From NCBI RefSeq assembly GCF_030717945.1, contig NZ_JAVAIM010000001.1, forward strand, positions 929,131 through 993,130: DNA of 64,000 nucleotides, in the 5' to 3' direction. The notes beneath the pieces were generated by a model. That model did not search any database. It was not told the origin of the DNA and worked only from the letters and a program-made list of their open reading frames with translations. This DNA comes from Qipengyuania profundimaris (GTDB lineage: Bacteria; Pseudomonadota; Alphaproteobacteria; Sphingomonadales; Sphingomonadaceae). Shown here piece after piece: positions 32,870 through 43,204 of this stretch; the first letter of the stretch is position 1; each line of letters starts with the position of its first letter. The translations under genes were made by a program, and so were the position numbers.

Positions 32870-34966
32870 TTAGAAATTCCCGCTCAAGGTGAAGCGCACG
32901 ATCGGGCCGATGCGGCGGTCCAGCGTTTCGGTGAACAGCACGTCGCCGTCGGGCCGCGAATCGTCAAAGACGGTGCGGAAACCCTTGTTGCGCGCCGACA
33001 GCACGTTGCCCACCCGCAGCCGTCCGGTCATGCCCAGGATGTCCTTGTGCTCCACGAAGACGTCCACGAAACTCGGTCCCTCCCAGAAGCGCCCTTCTTC
33101 GTAGCGGCGCGAATATTCGACCGGGCTGAAGGTGAACAGGCTGGCGCCATAAGCCCAGTCGCTGCTGGGGATGTCGTGGCGGAAATCGGCCTCAAGCCGG
33201 TTGTAGAGATCGTTTGAGAATGCGCGGTTTTCCCCGGTGAACGGATCGACGATGTCCATGTAACGCTGGACGGCAGCGAAATTCAGCTGCGCGCCTTTCC
33301 AGCCGATCGGATCGAATTTCACCGTGCCCGACAATTCGATATGCAGTCGCTGTGCGTCGCCGATATTGCCCCGCGCCTCGCCGCCGTTCGCCAGCGGGAA
33401 ATAGTCGATGAAATCTTCGAACCAGGCCTGCCGGACCTGCAATTTGGCAGAGCCCCAGGCGCCGAAGCTCTTGTTGATCTCCGCCTCTAGGTTCCAGCTC
33501 TGGTCGGGCACCAGTTCGTTATTGCCGCCGTTGCCGTTGTCGTTGTCGAGATTGATGCTGGCGAGGAAATTGCCGAAGCTGAGCTGGCCGACACGGCGAC
33601 GCAGTTCGACCGACACGTCGAAATCGCTGGCCGGCTTCCACGCGAGGGACAGCGAGCCCTTGGGCCGCTTGAACACTCGCGAATTGGCGGCGGACCCGGT
33701 CTGCTGAATTTTCGAATATTCCGCACCCGCCGTGGCCTGCAGCGACAGCTTCGGCGTCAACTGCTTGCCGAAGCTGAGAATGCCTTCGTAGCGATCCTCC
33801 GTCACGCCGCCATTGCCGGCCGGGAAGGGAATGAAAAAGAACTCGCCATCGGTATCGAGTTCCTCGATCGAGGAGCGGCGGTCGAGCCGGTTGAACGCGG
33901 CCTCGCCCGAAAGCTGCCAGTCGGCCTTGAACATGTTCCAGCCGTATTCGAACCGACCGATCCGCTCCCCCGCCGCATTGGTCTGGCGGAAGCGCGAGCC
34001 GGTGTCGGGCGAGCCGTCGGAAAAGCTGTCGACCAGTACGCTGCGAAAATTGTCGCGTTCGAAGCGCTCCAGCCCGATCAGCTTGAGCTTGCCCGGACCG
34101 AGCGGAAATTCGATGTCGCCGCCGATCTCGTATTCGGGGCCATCCTCGTCGTTGAGCAATAGGCGCTCGCGGTCGGGGCCGACGACGACATCGGCCAGTT
34201 CGGTAATCCGCTGCGACCAGAAATCCTCGCCATATCGCAGGTTGAGATGGGCGATGACATCGGGCGAGAAGGTGTAGGTAAAGTTGGTTGCCAGCGTCGG
34301 ATTGTCGAACTTGCCGGAAAACTTTGTATCCTGCGTCTCGATCAGATCGCCCGCGCCATCGACCACGGTAATCGGGCCATCGGTTCCGAAGCGGTTGTTC
34401 TCGTTGCTGAGTGAGATCGTGTAGTCGAGTTTGCCGGCATTGCCGGTCAGCGACACTTCGCCGCCGAGCAATTGTGCCTCGGTATTGTAGGGTCGAAAGC
34501 CGGTGGTCCAGCTGAACTGCCCCGACGCGCCGGTCTTGTTGACGATGACGTTGGCGACCTGGCCGTTGAGGCCGGGGATATCGAGCGTGGTCCCGTCGAC
34601 GATCTCGATCCGGACCACGTCGCTCGCCGGAATCCGGCTCAGTTGATCGCGCACGCTGTCGGACTTGCTCGAAAACCGTTCGCCATTGACGAGTACGTTG
34701 GCAGTCGCCTGGCCGAGGCCGCGCGAATTGTTTTCGCCATCGTCGATGACGAAAGCGGGGACCTGGGCCAGCATATCGAGCGCGTTGCGCGGGGCGTAGC
34801 GTTCGAAATAGGCCGGTTCGAAAACCTGCGCGCCTTCGGTGGGCGGATCGCCTTCGCCGGCCGGTTCGCTCGCATCGTCCTCCGTTGCGAGCGCAGGCGT
34901 CGGGATTACACCGAGCATCAGTGCAGCCAAGACGGTAACGACCGATATGTCGCGGCGGTAATTCAT
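32870..34966 (-). CDS. TonB-dependent outer-membrane receptor
   Basis: A 698-residue receptor. Signal peptide to PALA-TE (about 27), a plug domain (ALDMLAQVPAFVIDDGENN, VLVNGERFSSKSDSVRDQL, VVRIEIVDG) and a large beta barrel ending in RRIGPIVRFTLSGNF with the terminal Phe needed for barrel assembly. No clear TonB box is seen. ATG at 34966 is chosen over in-frame codons upstream because the signal peptide begins there. The ligand is unknown; the exported amidase just downstream suggests peptide or amide scavenging, which is inference. Confidence 0.87.
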   Translation of the reverse strand: MNYRRDISVVTVLAALMLGVIPTPALATEDDASEPAGEGDPPTEGAQVFEPAYFERYAPRNALDMLAQVPAFVIDDGENNSRGLGQATANVLVNGERFSSKSDSVRDQLSRIPASDVVRIEIVDGTTLDIPGLNGQVANVIVNKTGASGQFSWTTGFRPYNTEAQLLGGEVSLTGNAGKLDYTISLSNENNRFGTDGPITVVDGAGDLIETQDTKFSGKFDNPTLATNFTYTFSPDVIAHLNLRYGEDFWSQRITELADVVVGPDRERLLLNDEDGPEYEIGGDIEFPLGPGKLKLIGLERFERDNFRSVLVDSFSDGSPDTGSRFRQTNAAGERIGRFEYGWNMFKADWQLSGEAAFNRLDRRSSIEELDTDGEFFFIPFPAGNGGVTEDRYEGILSFGKQLTPKLSLQATAGAEYSKIQQTGSAANSRVFKRPKGSLSLAWKPASDFDVSVELRRRVGQLSFGNFLASINLDNDNGNGGNNELVPDQSWNLEAEINKSFGAWGSAKLQVRQAWFEDFIDYFPLANGGEARGNIGDAQRLHIELSGTVKFDPIGWKGAQLNFAAVQRYMDIVDPFTGENRAFSNDLYNRLEADFRHDIPSSDWAYGASLFTFSPVEYSRRYEEGRFWEGPSFVDVFVEHKDILGMTGRLRVGNVLSARNKGFRTVFDDSRPDGDVLFTETLDRRIGPIVRFTLSGNF

Positions 34967-35252
34967 TGAATAGGGGCTCCCCTCTTGGTTCGAGGAGCCT
35001 CGTCTACGTTTGTAACCGAAAAGGCCACCGCGCCATCGACCATGGCGATATCGCATCCGACAAATGAGTCCGGCGCGTCTGCCAACGGCACATTGCGACG
35101 GACGAATTACATGGATTGCAGCGTGCAACCGATTTTTCACCGGCATTTGGGTGTTCGGCGACATATCTGGGCGGCAAAGGGGTTAAGCCTCTTGAACATC
35201 GCCGGGGTACTCGCGACATAGGCGCTCAACCGATCCGACGAGAGGAAATTTC

Positions 35253-35948
35253 ATGATCGACCTGTTCGGCAGCGATGCCCATTCCACCCAGGGCCAGTTC
35301 ACGCGCGATCCCGCAACCGGCGCGCTTGTCCCGGTGGTGGTAGAACAGACCAGCCGCGGCGAACGCAGCTTCGACATTTTCAGCCGCCTGCTGCGCGAAC
35401 GCATCGTCTTCGTCACCGGCCAGGTCGAAGACGGCATGGCGTCGCTGATCATCGCCCAGCTGCTGTTCCTCGAAAGCGAGAATCCCTCGAAGCCGATCAG
35501 CATGTACATCAACTCACCCGGCGGCGTGGTGACGGCCGGCATGGGCATCCACGACACGATGCAGTACATCAAGCCGCGCGTGTCGACCGTCTGTGTCGGG
35601 CAGGCCGCTTCCATGGGCAGCTTCCTGCTGGCGGCGGGCGAGCCGGGTATGCGCATCGCGCTGCCCAATGCCCGCATCATGGTCCACCAGCCGTCCGGCG
35701 GCGCACGCGGCATGGCCAGCGATATCGAGATCCAGGCGCGCGAGATCCTGCGCATTCGCAAGCGGATGAACGATCTCTATGTGAAATACACCGGCCAGAG
35801 CCTGTCCGACATTGAGAAGGCGATGGATCGCGATACCTTCCTCGAAGCCGAGGAAGCGATGAAGTTCGGGATCGTGGACAAGGTCTTCGAAACCCGTCCG
35901 GAAAACGGCGAGGCCGAAGCCGAAGGTTCGGGTGGCGCACCCGAGTGA
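35253..35948 (+). CDS. clpP: ATP-dependent Clp protease proteolytic subunit
   Basis: Serine peptidase of the Clp complex; two heptameric rings form the chamber. The catalytic Ser120 is in [11 protein letters not shown], His145 in IMVHQPSGG, and the Asp in [11 protein letters not shown] near 193. Length 231 aa includes a short N-terminal extension and an acidic C-terminal tail ([12 protein letters not shown]). It precedes clpX by 189 bases on the same strand, the standard order. All key residues intact. Confidence 0.96.
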   Translation: MIDLFGSDAHSTQGQFTRDPATGALVPVVVEQTSRGERSFDIFSRLLRERIVFVTGQVEDGMASLIIAQLLFLESENPSKPISMYINSPGGVVTAGMGIHDTMQYIKPRVSTVCVGQAASMGSFLLAAGEPGMRIALPNARIMVHQPSGGARGMASDIEIQAREILRIRKRMNDLYVKYTGQSLSDIEKAMDRDTFLEAEEAMKFGIVDKVFETRPENGEAEAEGSGGAPE

Positions 35949-36137
35949 CCGGTCAGCCTTAAGGTTCCGCGCAGCCACTGTGCCTGCGCGGGACTGTTGC
36001 ACGATTGCCGTAGGATTCCAGCAACCTTGCCGCTTCAGCTTGTGGCAAGGGGATGATTGTACCTACGATATTGACCCAAATCCCGTGTCCCCTAGAGTCG
36101 CACATCTGCCGACAGGGCCGGGGAAGACGATTAGGAT

Positions 36138-37403
<1,266 letters not shown>

Positions 37404-37429
37404 GGCTGCTTTCGCTCCCGAAGTTTTCG

Positions 37430-37479
37430 AAAACTCAAAAGAAAACCCCGCCCGGCCTCTCATGAGCGCCGGGCGGGGT
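37430..37479 (-). terminator. Intrinsic terminator of the fasciclin gene
   Basis: ACCCCGCCCGGC (37445-37456) pairs perfectly with GCCGGGCGGGGT (37468-37479). On the minus strand it is followed by TTTTCTTTTGAG, a good T-tract, so it terminates the leftward fasciclin gene. It may also stop rightward clpX transcripts, less efficiently. Confidence 0.8.
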
Positions 37480-37532
37480 CGTTTGGTACCGCGCATTATG
37501 GGTTGGACTGCGCGGCACCGGGGGAAAGTCTA

Positions 37533-38102
37533 TCATCCGGCCAGGAAGACACCGTCGGTGACATGGATCACGCCGTTGGTGGTCTTTACATCGGCCATGG
37601 TGACGGTGCTGGTCCCGCCAGCCGCGTCGGTGATCACGATATTGTCGCCGCTGAAGCTGGCGCTGAGCGTCTCGCCGGCGACGGTCTCGAACTCGTAGGT
37701 CCCGCCGGCCTGGCGGATGGCCTGCGTCAGCTGTGCTGCAGGAATACGGCCTTCGACCACGTGGTAGGTGAGGATGTTGGTCAGTTGGTCGCGGTTCTCC
37801 GGCATCAGCAGCGTATCGACCGTGCCGTCCGGCAGCGCCGCGAAGGCATCGTCGGTCGGTGCAAAGACGGTAAAGGGTCCGGGGCTGGTCAGCGTGTCGA
37901 CGAGCCCGGCGGCCTGTACGGCGGCAACCAGCGTGGTGTGAACGCCGGTGCCCTGCGCGGCTTCGACGATGTTCGGCTGCGCCTGCTCGGCCTTCATGCC
38001 GTGATGATCGGCGAGTGCCGGAGTGCCTGCAGAAAGTGCGAATGCGCCGGTCGCGGCGATGGACGCGAGGGCGGCAGCCTTGAGTTTCTTCGAAATATTC
38101 AT
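37533..38102 (-). CDS. Fasciclin-domain exported protein
   Basis: A 189-residue protein with a signal peptide ending near TPALA-DHH and one FAS1 domain. The H1 and H2 boxes are visible: TSPGPFTVFAPTDDAFAALP near residue 75 and NGVIHVTDGVFLAG at the C-terminus, with ILTYHVVEGRI between. FAS1 proteins mediate adhesion or surface interactions. Its own terminator lies just downstream and 89 bases separate it from the anti-sigma gene, so it may be transcribed alone or as part of the ECF regulon. Confidence 0.9.
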   Translation of the reverse strand: MNISKKLKAAALASIAATGAFALSAGTPALADHHGMKAEQAQPNIVEAAQGTGVHTTLVAAVQAAGLVDTLTSPGPFTVFAPTDDAFAALPDGTVDTLLMPENRDQLTNILTYHVVEGRIPAAQLTQAIRQAGGTYEFETVAGETLSASFSGDNIVITDAAGGTSTVTMADVKTTNGVIHVTDGVFLAG

Positions 38103-38191
38103 CGTAGTCTCCTTTTCCCAAGCCCCGTCCAGCTTGTGTAGGAGATACGGATCGCTTGACCGGGCAGATGCACGCCCGAGCCGAAAAATGC

Positions 38192-38923
38192 CTAGATCGC
38201 GGCGAAGCGTGCCTCTGCAACGACCGGTCCGGCCTCGGCTTGCGGCGGTTTCCCGCCCAGCGGCTCGCGTGTCAGCAGCAACTGCGAACCGCCGTGGATT
38301 CGTGGGGCGACCTCGACCGGTACTTCGTGCGCCGTGACTTCACCCGGAGTCACCACACCGAGCGAAATCAAATCACCTTCGTCCGGAACCAGCCAGATTT
38401 CGTGGTCGTGAATTCCATCGCCCGTTAGTCCAACTGCCGTCACCAGCAGACTGTGCGCTCCGGGGAGATAGGTCAGGTCGAGCCGCAGTGGCGTGCCTTC
38501 GATCGGCATGTTCGCGGCGAGCAGTGGCTGGGTGAGGGCGGGGCCGCTGGCGATATTTCCGGAGGGACCGTCGGGTGCCTGCCGCATGGGTAAGGCGAAA
38601 ACCGCCAGCGCAACAGCCGCAGCCGCGCTCACCCCGCCGACCCATTGCCAGCGGCGGACCTTGCGCTGCAGGGCGATGACTTCCGCTGTGCCGGTATCCG
38701 CGCCCATCGCTGCCTCGATGTTCGCCCAAACTTCGGCACGCGGCATGCGCGGATCGATGTCGTCGGTGAGTGGGGCAAGGCGATCCTGCCATTGTGCAAC
38801 GTCTGCGGCGAAAGCGCTGTCGGATGCTTCACGAGCGCGTGCTGCGAGCAATTCCTCTCCTTCCAGCAGGCCGAGTGCATATTCGGCAGCTAGGACGGTG
38901 TCGGGGCGTTTGACCTCGCTCAT
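38192..38923 (-). CDS. Anti-sigma factor (RskA/ChrR-like)
   Basis: A 243-residue membrane protein. The N-terminal cytoplasmic domain (LAAEYALGLLEGEELLAARA) is the typical anti-sigma helix bundle; one membrane helix follows (WVGGVSAAAAVALAVFAL, about 93-110), and then a periplasmic anti-sigma-K-type domain (LRLDLTYLPGAHSLLVTAVG). ATG at 38923 overlaps the stop of the ECF sigma gene (ATGA), as usual for a sigma/anti-sigma pair. The signal that releases the sigma factor is unknown; the CDF transporter upstream suggests metal or envelope stress. Confidence 0.85.
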   Translation of the reverse strand: MSEVKRPDTVLAAEYALGLLEGEELLAARAREASDSAFAADVAQWQDRLAPLTDDIDPRMPRAEVWANIEAAMGADTGTAEVIALQRKVRRWQWVGGVSAAAAVALAVFALPMRQAPDGPSGNIASGPALTQPLLAANMPIEGTPLRLDLTYLPGAHSLLVTAVGLTGDGIHDHEIWLVPDEGDLISLGVVTPGEVTAHEVPVEVAPRIHGGSQLLLTREPLGGKPPQAEAGPVVAEARFAAI

Positions 38924-39489
38924 TCTCCCGCCTCCATACACGCTTTCAGCTTCGCCAGCCCGCGTCTGATCCAGCTTTTCATCGTGCCGAGCGGGACATT
39001 CTGCCGCTCGGCCAGCTCGGCATAGTTACGGCCTTCGAAGAAAGCGCTGCGGATCGCGTCGCGCGGCGTTTCGTCGAGCTCTTCGAGACAGCGATGGACT
39101 CGGGCCTCTCGTTCCTCGTCGATCAACATCGCATCGGCCACCGGATTGCCATCTGGCACGGCAGCAGCCTTGTCCTCGGACACTGCGCCACCCCTGACCT
39201 TGCCGGTGCGGAGGCGATCGATCGCGCAATTGCGCGCGAAAGTAGACAGCCAGGCGATGGGGCTAGCCCGTTCGGGGTCGTACCGATCGGCCCGTCGCCA
39301 TAATGTCAGATAGACGTCTTGCAATGCGTCCTCGGCTTCCTTTTCGTCTTTCAAGATACGAAGGCAGATGCCGAAAAGTTTCGCCGAGGTCGCACGGTAC
39401 ACGTCCTCCAGCGCTGCGCTTTCGCCACGAGCGAGACGGCTCATCGCCGCCTTGAGCCTGTCCCGCGCCGCCTTGCTCGCGCGCTGCAT
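38920..39489 (-). CDS. ECF-family RNA polymerase sigma factor
   Basis: A 189-residue sigma factor. Region 2 includes LFGICLRILKDEKEAEDALQ and DVYLTLWRRADRYDPERA; region 4 has LDETPRDAIRSAFFEGRNYA and NVPLGTMKSWIRRGLAKLK. It resembles the SigK-type group. ATG at 39489 shares bases with the TGA of the CDF gene (TGATG) and its own stop overlaps the anti-sigma start, so three genes are translationally chained. Regulon unknown; the operon probably regulates itself. Confidence 0.9.
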   Translation of the reverse strand: MQRASKAARDRLKAAMSRLARGESAALEDVYRATSAKLFGICLRILKDEKEAEDALQDVYLTLWRRADRYDPERASPIAWLSTFARNCAIDRLRTGKVRGGAVSEDKAAAVPDGNPVADAMLIDEEREARVHRCLEELDETPRDAIRSAFFEGRNYAELAERQNVPLGTMKSWIRRGLAKLKACMEAGE

Positions 39490-40400
39490 CAGCAACCGCC
39501 CGAGCAGTGCGGCGTGCGCTCGATCTGGATGGTCGCATGGCCAATGCGGTAGTGATGCTCCAGCTCGTGCGAAATCTCGCTGAGGAAGGTGTCGCCCGGA
39601 TGGCCTTGGGGCATGACGAGATGCGCTGTTAGCGCGGTCTCGGTCGTGCTCATCGGCCAGATATGGAGGTCGTGGACGGCGTCCACACCCGGTAGCCCGG
39701 CCAGATAATCGCGCACGGCCTTCTCCGAGATACCCTTGGGCACCGCCAGCAGGCTCATCGCGACGCTGTCCTTAAGCAGACCCCACGTGCCCCAGGCGAT
39801 CACGAGCACGATCAGCAGGCTCACCGCCGGATCGATCCACGTCTCGCCGGTCCACAGGATCGCCAGCCCGGCGATCACCACGCCCAGGCTTACCAAGGCA
39901 TCGGCGGCCATGTGCAGGAAGGCCCCGCGGATATTGATATCGTGCTGTCCGCGCAGGAAGAGCGCGGCGGTGCCGGCATTGATCAAAATGCCGATCCCGG
40001 CGACGATCGCCATGGTTTCGCCCTGGACTTCGGCGGGCTGCGCCATGCGGTGCAAAGTCTCGAACAGGATCGCCCCGATGGCGACCAGCAGAAGCCCGGC
40101 ATTGGCCAGCGCGGCGAGGATAGTCGAGCTTTTGTAGCCATAGGTGAAGCGGTCGGTCGGCGCTTTCTTCGCCGCGACGCTCGCCCCCCAGGCCAGCATC
40201 AGCGCCAGCACGTCGGACAGGTTGTGGCCCGCATCGGCAATCAGCGCCATCGATCCCGAGATCCAGCCATAGGCCGCCTCGACGATCACGAAGCCGGTGT
40301 TGAGGATGATGCCGATCAGGAAGGCGCGGCCGAAGTCCGCGGGAGCATGGCTATGCCCCGCGTGATCGCTGCCATGCGCGTGATCGTGCCCTGCGCCCAT
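39489..40400 (-). CDS. CDF-family metal cation efflux transporter
   Basis: A 303-residue zinc/cobalt-type exporter with six helices. A histidine-rich start (HDHAHGSDHAGHSHA) can bind metal. The site residues are visible in SMALIADAGHNLSDVLALML (HxxxD) and AFLHMAADALVSLGVV (HxxxD). The cytoplasmic C-terminal domain follows (VHDLHIWPMSTTETALTAHL). It sits between mtgA (5 bases upstream) and the ECF sigma factor (overlapping). Zinc is the likely substrate by family. Confidence 0.9.
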   Translation of the reverse strand: MGAGHDHAHGSDHAGHSHAPADFGRAFLIGIILNTGFVIVEAAYGWISGSMALIADAGHNLSDVLALMLAWGASVAAKKAPTDRFTYGYKSSTILAALANAGLLLVAIGAILFETLHRMAQPAEVQGETMAIVAGIGILINAGTAALFLRGQHDINIRGAFLHMAADALVSLGVVIAGLAILWTGETWIDPAVSLLIVLVIAWGTWGLLKDSVAMSLLAVPKGISEKAVRDYLAGLPGVDAVHDLHIWPMSTTETALTAHLVMPQGHPGDTFLSEISHELEHHYRIGHATIQIERTPHCSGGC

Positions 40401-40405
40401 GGCAA

Positions 40406-41074
40406 TCAGTCGTACACGCAGGCATCGAGGCCGTCACGACCGACTACGCCGATGCGCGCGGCAATCGTGTTGCCATGTCCGCGCAGCCAGCCGCGTGGGT
40501 TGACCACCGAACGCTCTTTTGGCAGCGGAAGCGCCGCGGCCATGCGGGCCGCTTCGGTAGGGTTCAGGCTTGCGGCGGACTTGTTGAAATAGCGCTCGGC
40601 CCCGGCTTCCACGCCATAGGTGCCGATCCCGGTCTCGGCGACGTTGAGATAGACCTCCATGATCCGGCGCTTGCCCCAGACCTGTTCGATCAGCAGGGTG
40701 AAATAGGCTTCCAGCCCTTTGCGGAAATAGCCGCCGCCCTGCCACAGGAAGACATTCTTGGCGGTCTGCTGGCTGATCGTGGAGCCGCCGCGGATGCGCC
40801 CGCCCTGGGCATTCTCGCGCATCGCTTTCTCGATCGCCTCGCGGTCGAAGCCGTCATGCGTGCAGAACTTGCCATCCTCCGCCGCGATCACCGCGCGCAC
40901 CATGTTGCGATCGATATTCCTGAGGCTGGTCCAGTCCTTGGTGATGCCGTTCCCGTCCATCACCATAGTTGCGGTGACAGGCACGGGCACGAATTTGAAC
41001 GCGAGCACCAGCAGCAGGCTCAGCGCCAGAAGGCCGAACAGGGCTTTGAAAAGAAAGCGGACGAACCAGCGCAT
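40406..41074 (-). CDS. mtgA: Monofunctional peptidoglycan glycosyltransferase
   Basis: GT51 enzyme that polymerises lipid II at the membrane. One N-terminal helix (ALFGLLALSLLLVLAF), then the signature AVIAAEDGKFCTHDGFD with the catalytic Glu, GGSTISQQTAKNVFLW and RRIMEVYLNVAETG with the second acidic residue. No transpeptidase domain. Length 222 aa from the ATG at 41074, which has AGCAGGA 3-4 bases upstream; an in-frame ATG at 41128 would add 18 basic residues. It is the first gene of a leftward operon with the CDF transporter and the sigma/anti-sigma pair. Confidence 0.92.
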   Translation of the reverse strand: MRWFVRFLFKALFGLLALSLLLVLAFKFVPVPVTATMVMDGNGITKDWTSLRNIDRNMVRAVIAAEDGKFCTHDGFDREAIEKAMRENAQGGRIRGGSTISQQTAKNVFLWQGGGYFRKGLEAYFTLLIEQVWGKRRIMEVYLNVAETGIGTYGVEAGAERYFNKSAASLNPTEAARMAAALPLPKERSVVNPRGWLRGHGNTIAARIGVVGRDGLDACVYD

Positions 41075-41179
41075 GGTCCTGCTGCTAGCGGCCATGGAGA
41101 GCGGTTGCAATCGGCGGCGCTTGCCCATGGGGCGCGCCCGTGCTTTCTGTCACCACGAATGAACACAAGGGGATGATCG

Positions 41180-42499
41180 ATGCGCAATCTCACTCTGGCC
41201 GCGGCGCTGGCCGCTTTCGCTGCGACACCGGCTCTGGCCGATAGCGCGGAGGTCGCCAACGCGGTTGCAGCGGATTACGACAGCCATCTCGAAGACCTCT
41301 TCGTCCATTTCCACCAGAACCCCGAACTTTCCTTCCTCGAGACCGATACCGCCAAGCGCATGGCCGCCGAACTGCGCGCCGCCGGGCTGACGGTGACCGA
41401 AAATGTCGGCGGCACCGGCGTGGTCGGCATGCTGGAGAATGGCGATGGCCCGCTGATCATGTTGCGTGCCGATATGGACGGGCTGCCGGTGGAGGAGCGC
41501 TCCGGCCTCGACTACGCCTCCACCGCCACGCAGGTCGGGAAGGACGGCGAGACCTATCCAGTGATGCACGCCTGCGGGCACGACGTGCATATCACGTCGA
41601 TGGTCGGCACGGCGCGGCGCTTGATGGCGATGAAAGACGACTGGTCGGGCACGCTGATGTTCGTGGTCCAGCCTGCGGAAGAGCGTGTCGGCGGGGCGAA
41701 GGCCATGCTCGAAGACGGCCTCTACGACCGCTTCGGCAAGCCGGACTATGCGCTCGCCTTCCATGTCGCCTCTATCCTGCCGACCGGCGTGGTGTCTGCT
41801 GCCGAGGGGATTCAGTATTCGAGCGCCGATTCGGTCGATATCATGGTGCCCGGCGTCGGCGCGCACGGGGCCAGCCCGCACATGGGCCGCGACCCGGTCT
41901 ATATCGCCTCGCAGATCGTCACCGCGCTGCAATCGATCGTCAGCCGCGAGATCGAGCCGCTCTCACCCGCGGTCATCACGGTTGGCGCGTTCCAGGCCGG
42001 CACGAAGCACAACATCATCTCCGAACGCGCCGACCTGCAACTGACCGTGCGCGCGAATGACGAGGATACGCGCGCACAATTGCTTGCCGCCATCGAGCGC
42101 GTTGCGGTCGGCATCGGCAAGGCCCACGGCCTGCCCGACGAGCTGCCGGTGAAGGTCACGGTGAGCGAAGGCACACCGGTCACTTATAACGACCCCGAGC
42201 TCGCCCGCCGGCTGAATAGAGTGATGCGCGCGACTTTCGGCGAGGAAGGCTTCGAACCCTTCGAGCAGCGCGGCATGGGTGCTGAGGATTTCTCCTACTT
42301 CGTAGCGGAAGACCTCGGCGTGCCGGGCTATTATTTCGGCGTCGGCGGTACCCCGCCGGAAGCCTTCGAAGCCGAGGCTAATGGCGGCACTGCCGTGCCG
42401 TCGCACCACTCCCCCCTGTTCAAGATCGCCCCGCGCGAAAGCGTGACGCTCGGCACCCGGGCCATGGTCGCGGCGGTGATGGATCTGGCGGGGGGCTGA
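41180..42499 (+). CDS. Exported M20D-family amidohydrolase/peptidase
   Basis: A 439-residue metallo-hydrolase of the hippurate hydrolase/IAA-amino-acid hydrolase type. A signal peptide (NLTLAAALAAFAATPALA) precedes it, so it acts in the periplasm. Metal ligands are in VMHACGHDVHITSM and QPAEERVGGAKAML, and MGAEDFSYF near the end is typical. It probably releases amino acids from N-acyl conjugates. Its stop overlaps the next gene's ATG (TGATG), so the two are coupled. Confidence 0.9.
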   Translation: MRNLTLAAALAAFAATPALADSAEVANAVAADYDSHLEDLFVHFHQNPELSFLETDTAKRMAAELRAAGLTVTENVGGTGVVGMLENGDGPLIMLRADMDGLPVEERSGLDYASTATQVGKDGETYPVMHACGHDVHITSMVGTARRLMAMKDDWSGTLMFVVQPAEERVGGAKAMLEDGLYDRFGKPDYALAFHVASILPTGVVSAAEGIQYSSADSVDIMVPGVGAHGASPHMGRDPVYIASQIVTALQSIVSREIEPLSPAVITVGAFQAGTKHNIISERADLQLTVRANDEDTRAQLLAAIERVAVGIGKAHGLPDELPVKVTVSEGTPVTYNDPELARRLNRVMRATFGEEGFEPFEQRGMGAEDFSYFVAEDLGVPGYYFGVGGTPPEAFEAEANGGTAVPSHHSPLFKIAPRESVTLGTRAMVAAVMDLAGG

Positions 42500-43194
42500 T
42501 GCTCCGCTGGCTGATCGCCTTCGCTTTCATCGCCGCGGCTCCATTGCGAGCGGAGGGCACGCGCGACTACGAAGGCGAGGCGTTCGCTTCGGACCCGATC
42601 CATTCTGACCTGCCCCTGTATACTTTCGACTGGGAAGATCTCTGGCCGCGCGGCTATACCGATCCTGATACAATAGCGAGTTGTATCAGCCGGGTACGGT
42701 TCGGTGATTGGCTGCTGCGTCCGAACTCCGCCGACGAATTTGCTGCCGAGCCTGAGTGGTATCGACTTAGCAACTACGGCGTTTTTCATTGCATTGCGAT
42801 CATCCGCACAGCGGAGGACCGGGCTGAACTCGCTACAGGTCCATTCGACCGAGGGTTTTTCGTGAAGCTTGGCGAGGTTGAACGCGAGGGAGCGCTAATC
42901 GAGCTATGGGCAATCCAGAAGGGCACTTTGCCCGGTAGCGAATACATGCTGCTTACCCGCGTGCCGGACGATGAGATCATCACTGCTTTCGATGTCCTGC
43001 AACAGCGCTGTCCCTCAAAATATTGGCGAGAACTGACTGAACCGTTCGACATCTTTCGCACAGGTTATTGCGCGATCAACTCGCGGGCAGATCTACTGGC
43101 GATGGCCAAGAGCATGCTGGCATTCCCGAAAATGGGGACGCTGGAATTGCAAACGGGACCGGACGACGAAACGCCCGACCCCGCTGGGAATTAG
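42499..43194 (+). CDS. Unrecognised exported protein coupled to the M20 peptidase
   Basis: A 231-residue protein with a signal peptide (WLIAFAFIAAAPLRA). The mature part is acidic and aromatic-rich (YTFDWEDLWPRGYTDPDTI), with several cysteines (SCISR, FHCIAI, QRCPSKYW, GYCAIN) that may form disulfides in the periplasm. No family recognised. ATG overlaps the stop of the M20 gene by one base. Base use is slightly more AT-rich than its partner's. Confidence 0.65.
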   Translation: MLRWLIAFAFIAAAPLRAEGTRDYEGEAFASDPIHSDLPLYTFDWEDLWPRGYTDPDTIASCISRVRFGDWLLRPNSADEFAAEPEWYRLSNYGVFHCIAIIRTAEDRAELATGPFDRGFFVKLGEVEREGALIELWAIQKGTLPGSEYMLLTRVPDDEIITAFDVLQQRCPSKYWRELTEPFDIFRTGYCAINSRADLLAMAKSMLAFPKMGTLELQTGPDDETPDPAGN

Positions 43195-43204
43195 GTTTTG
43201 AAGA

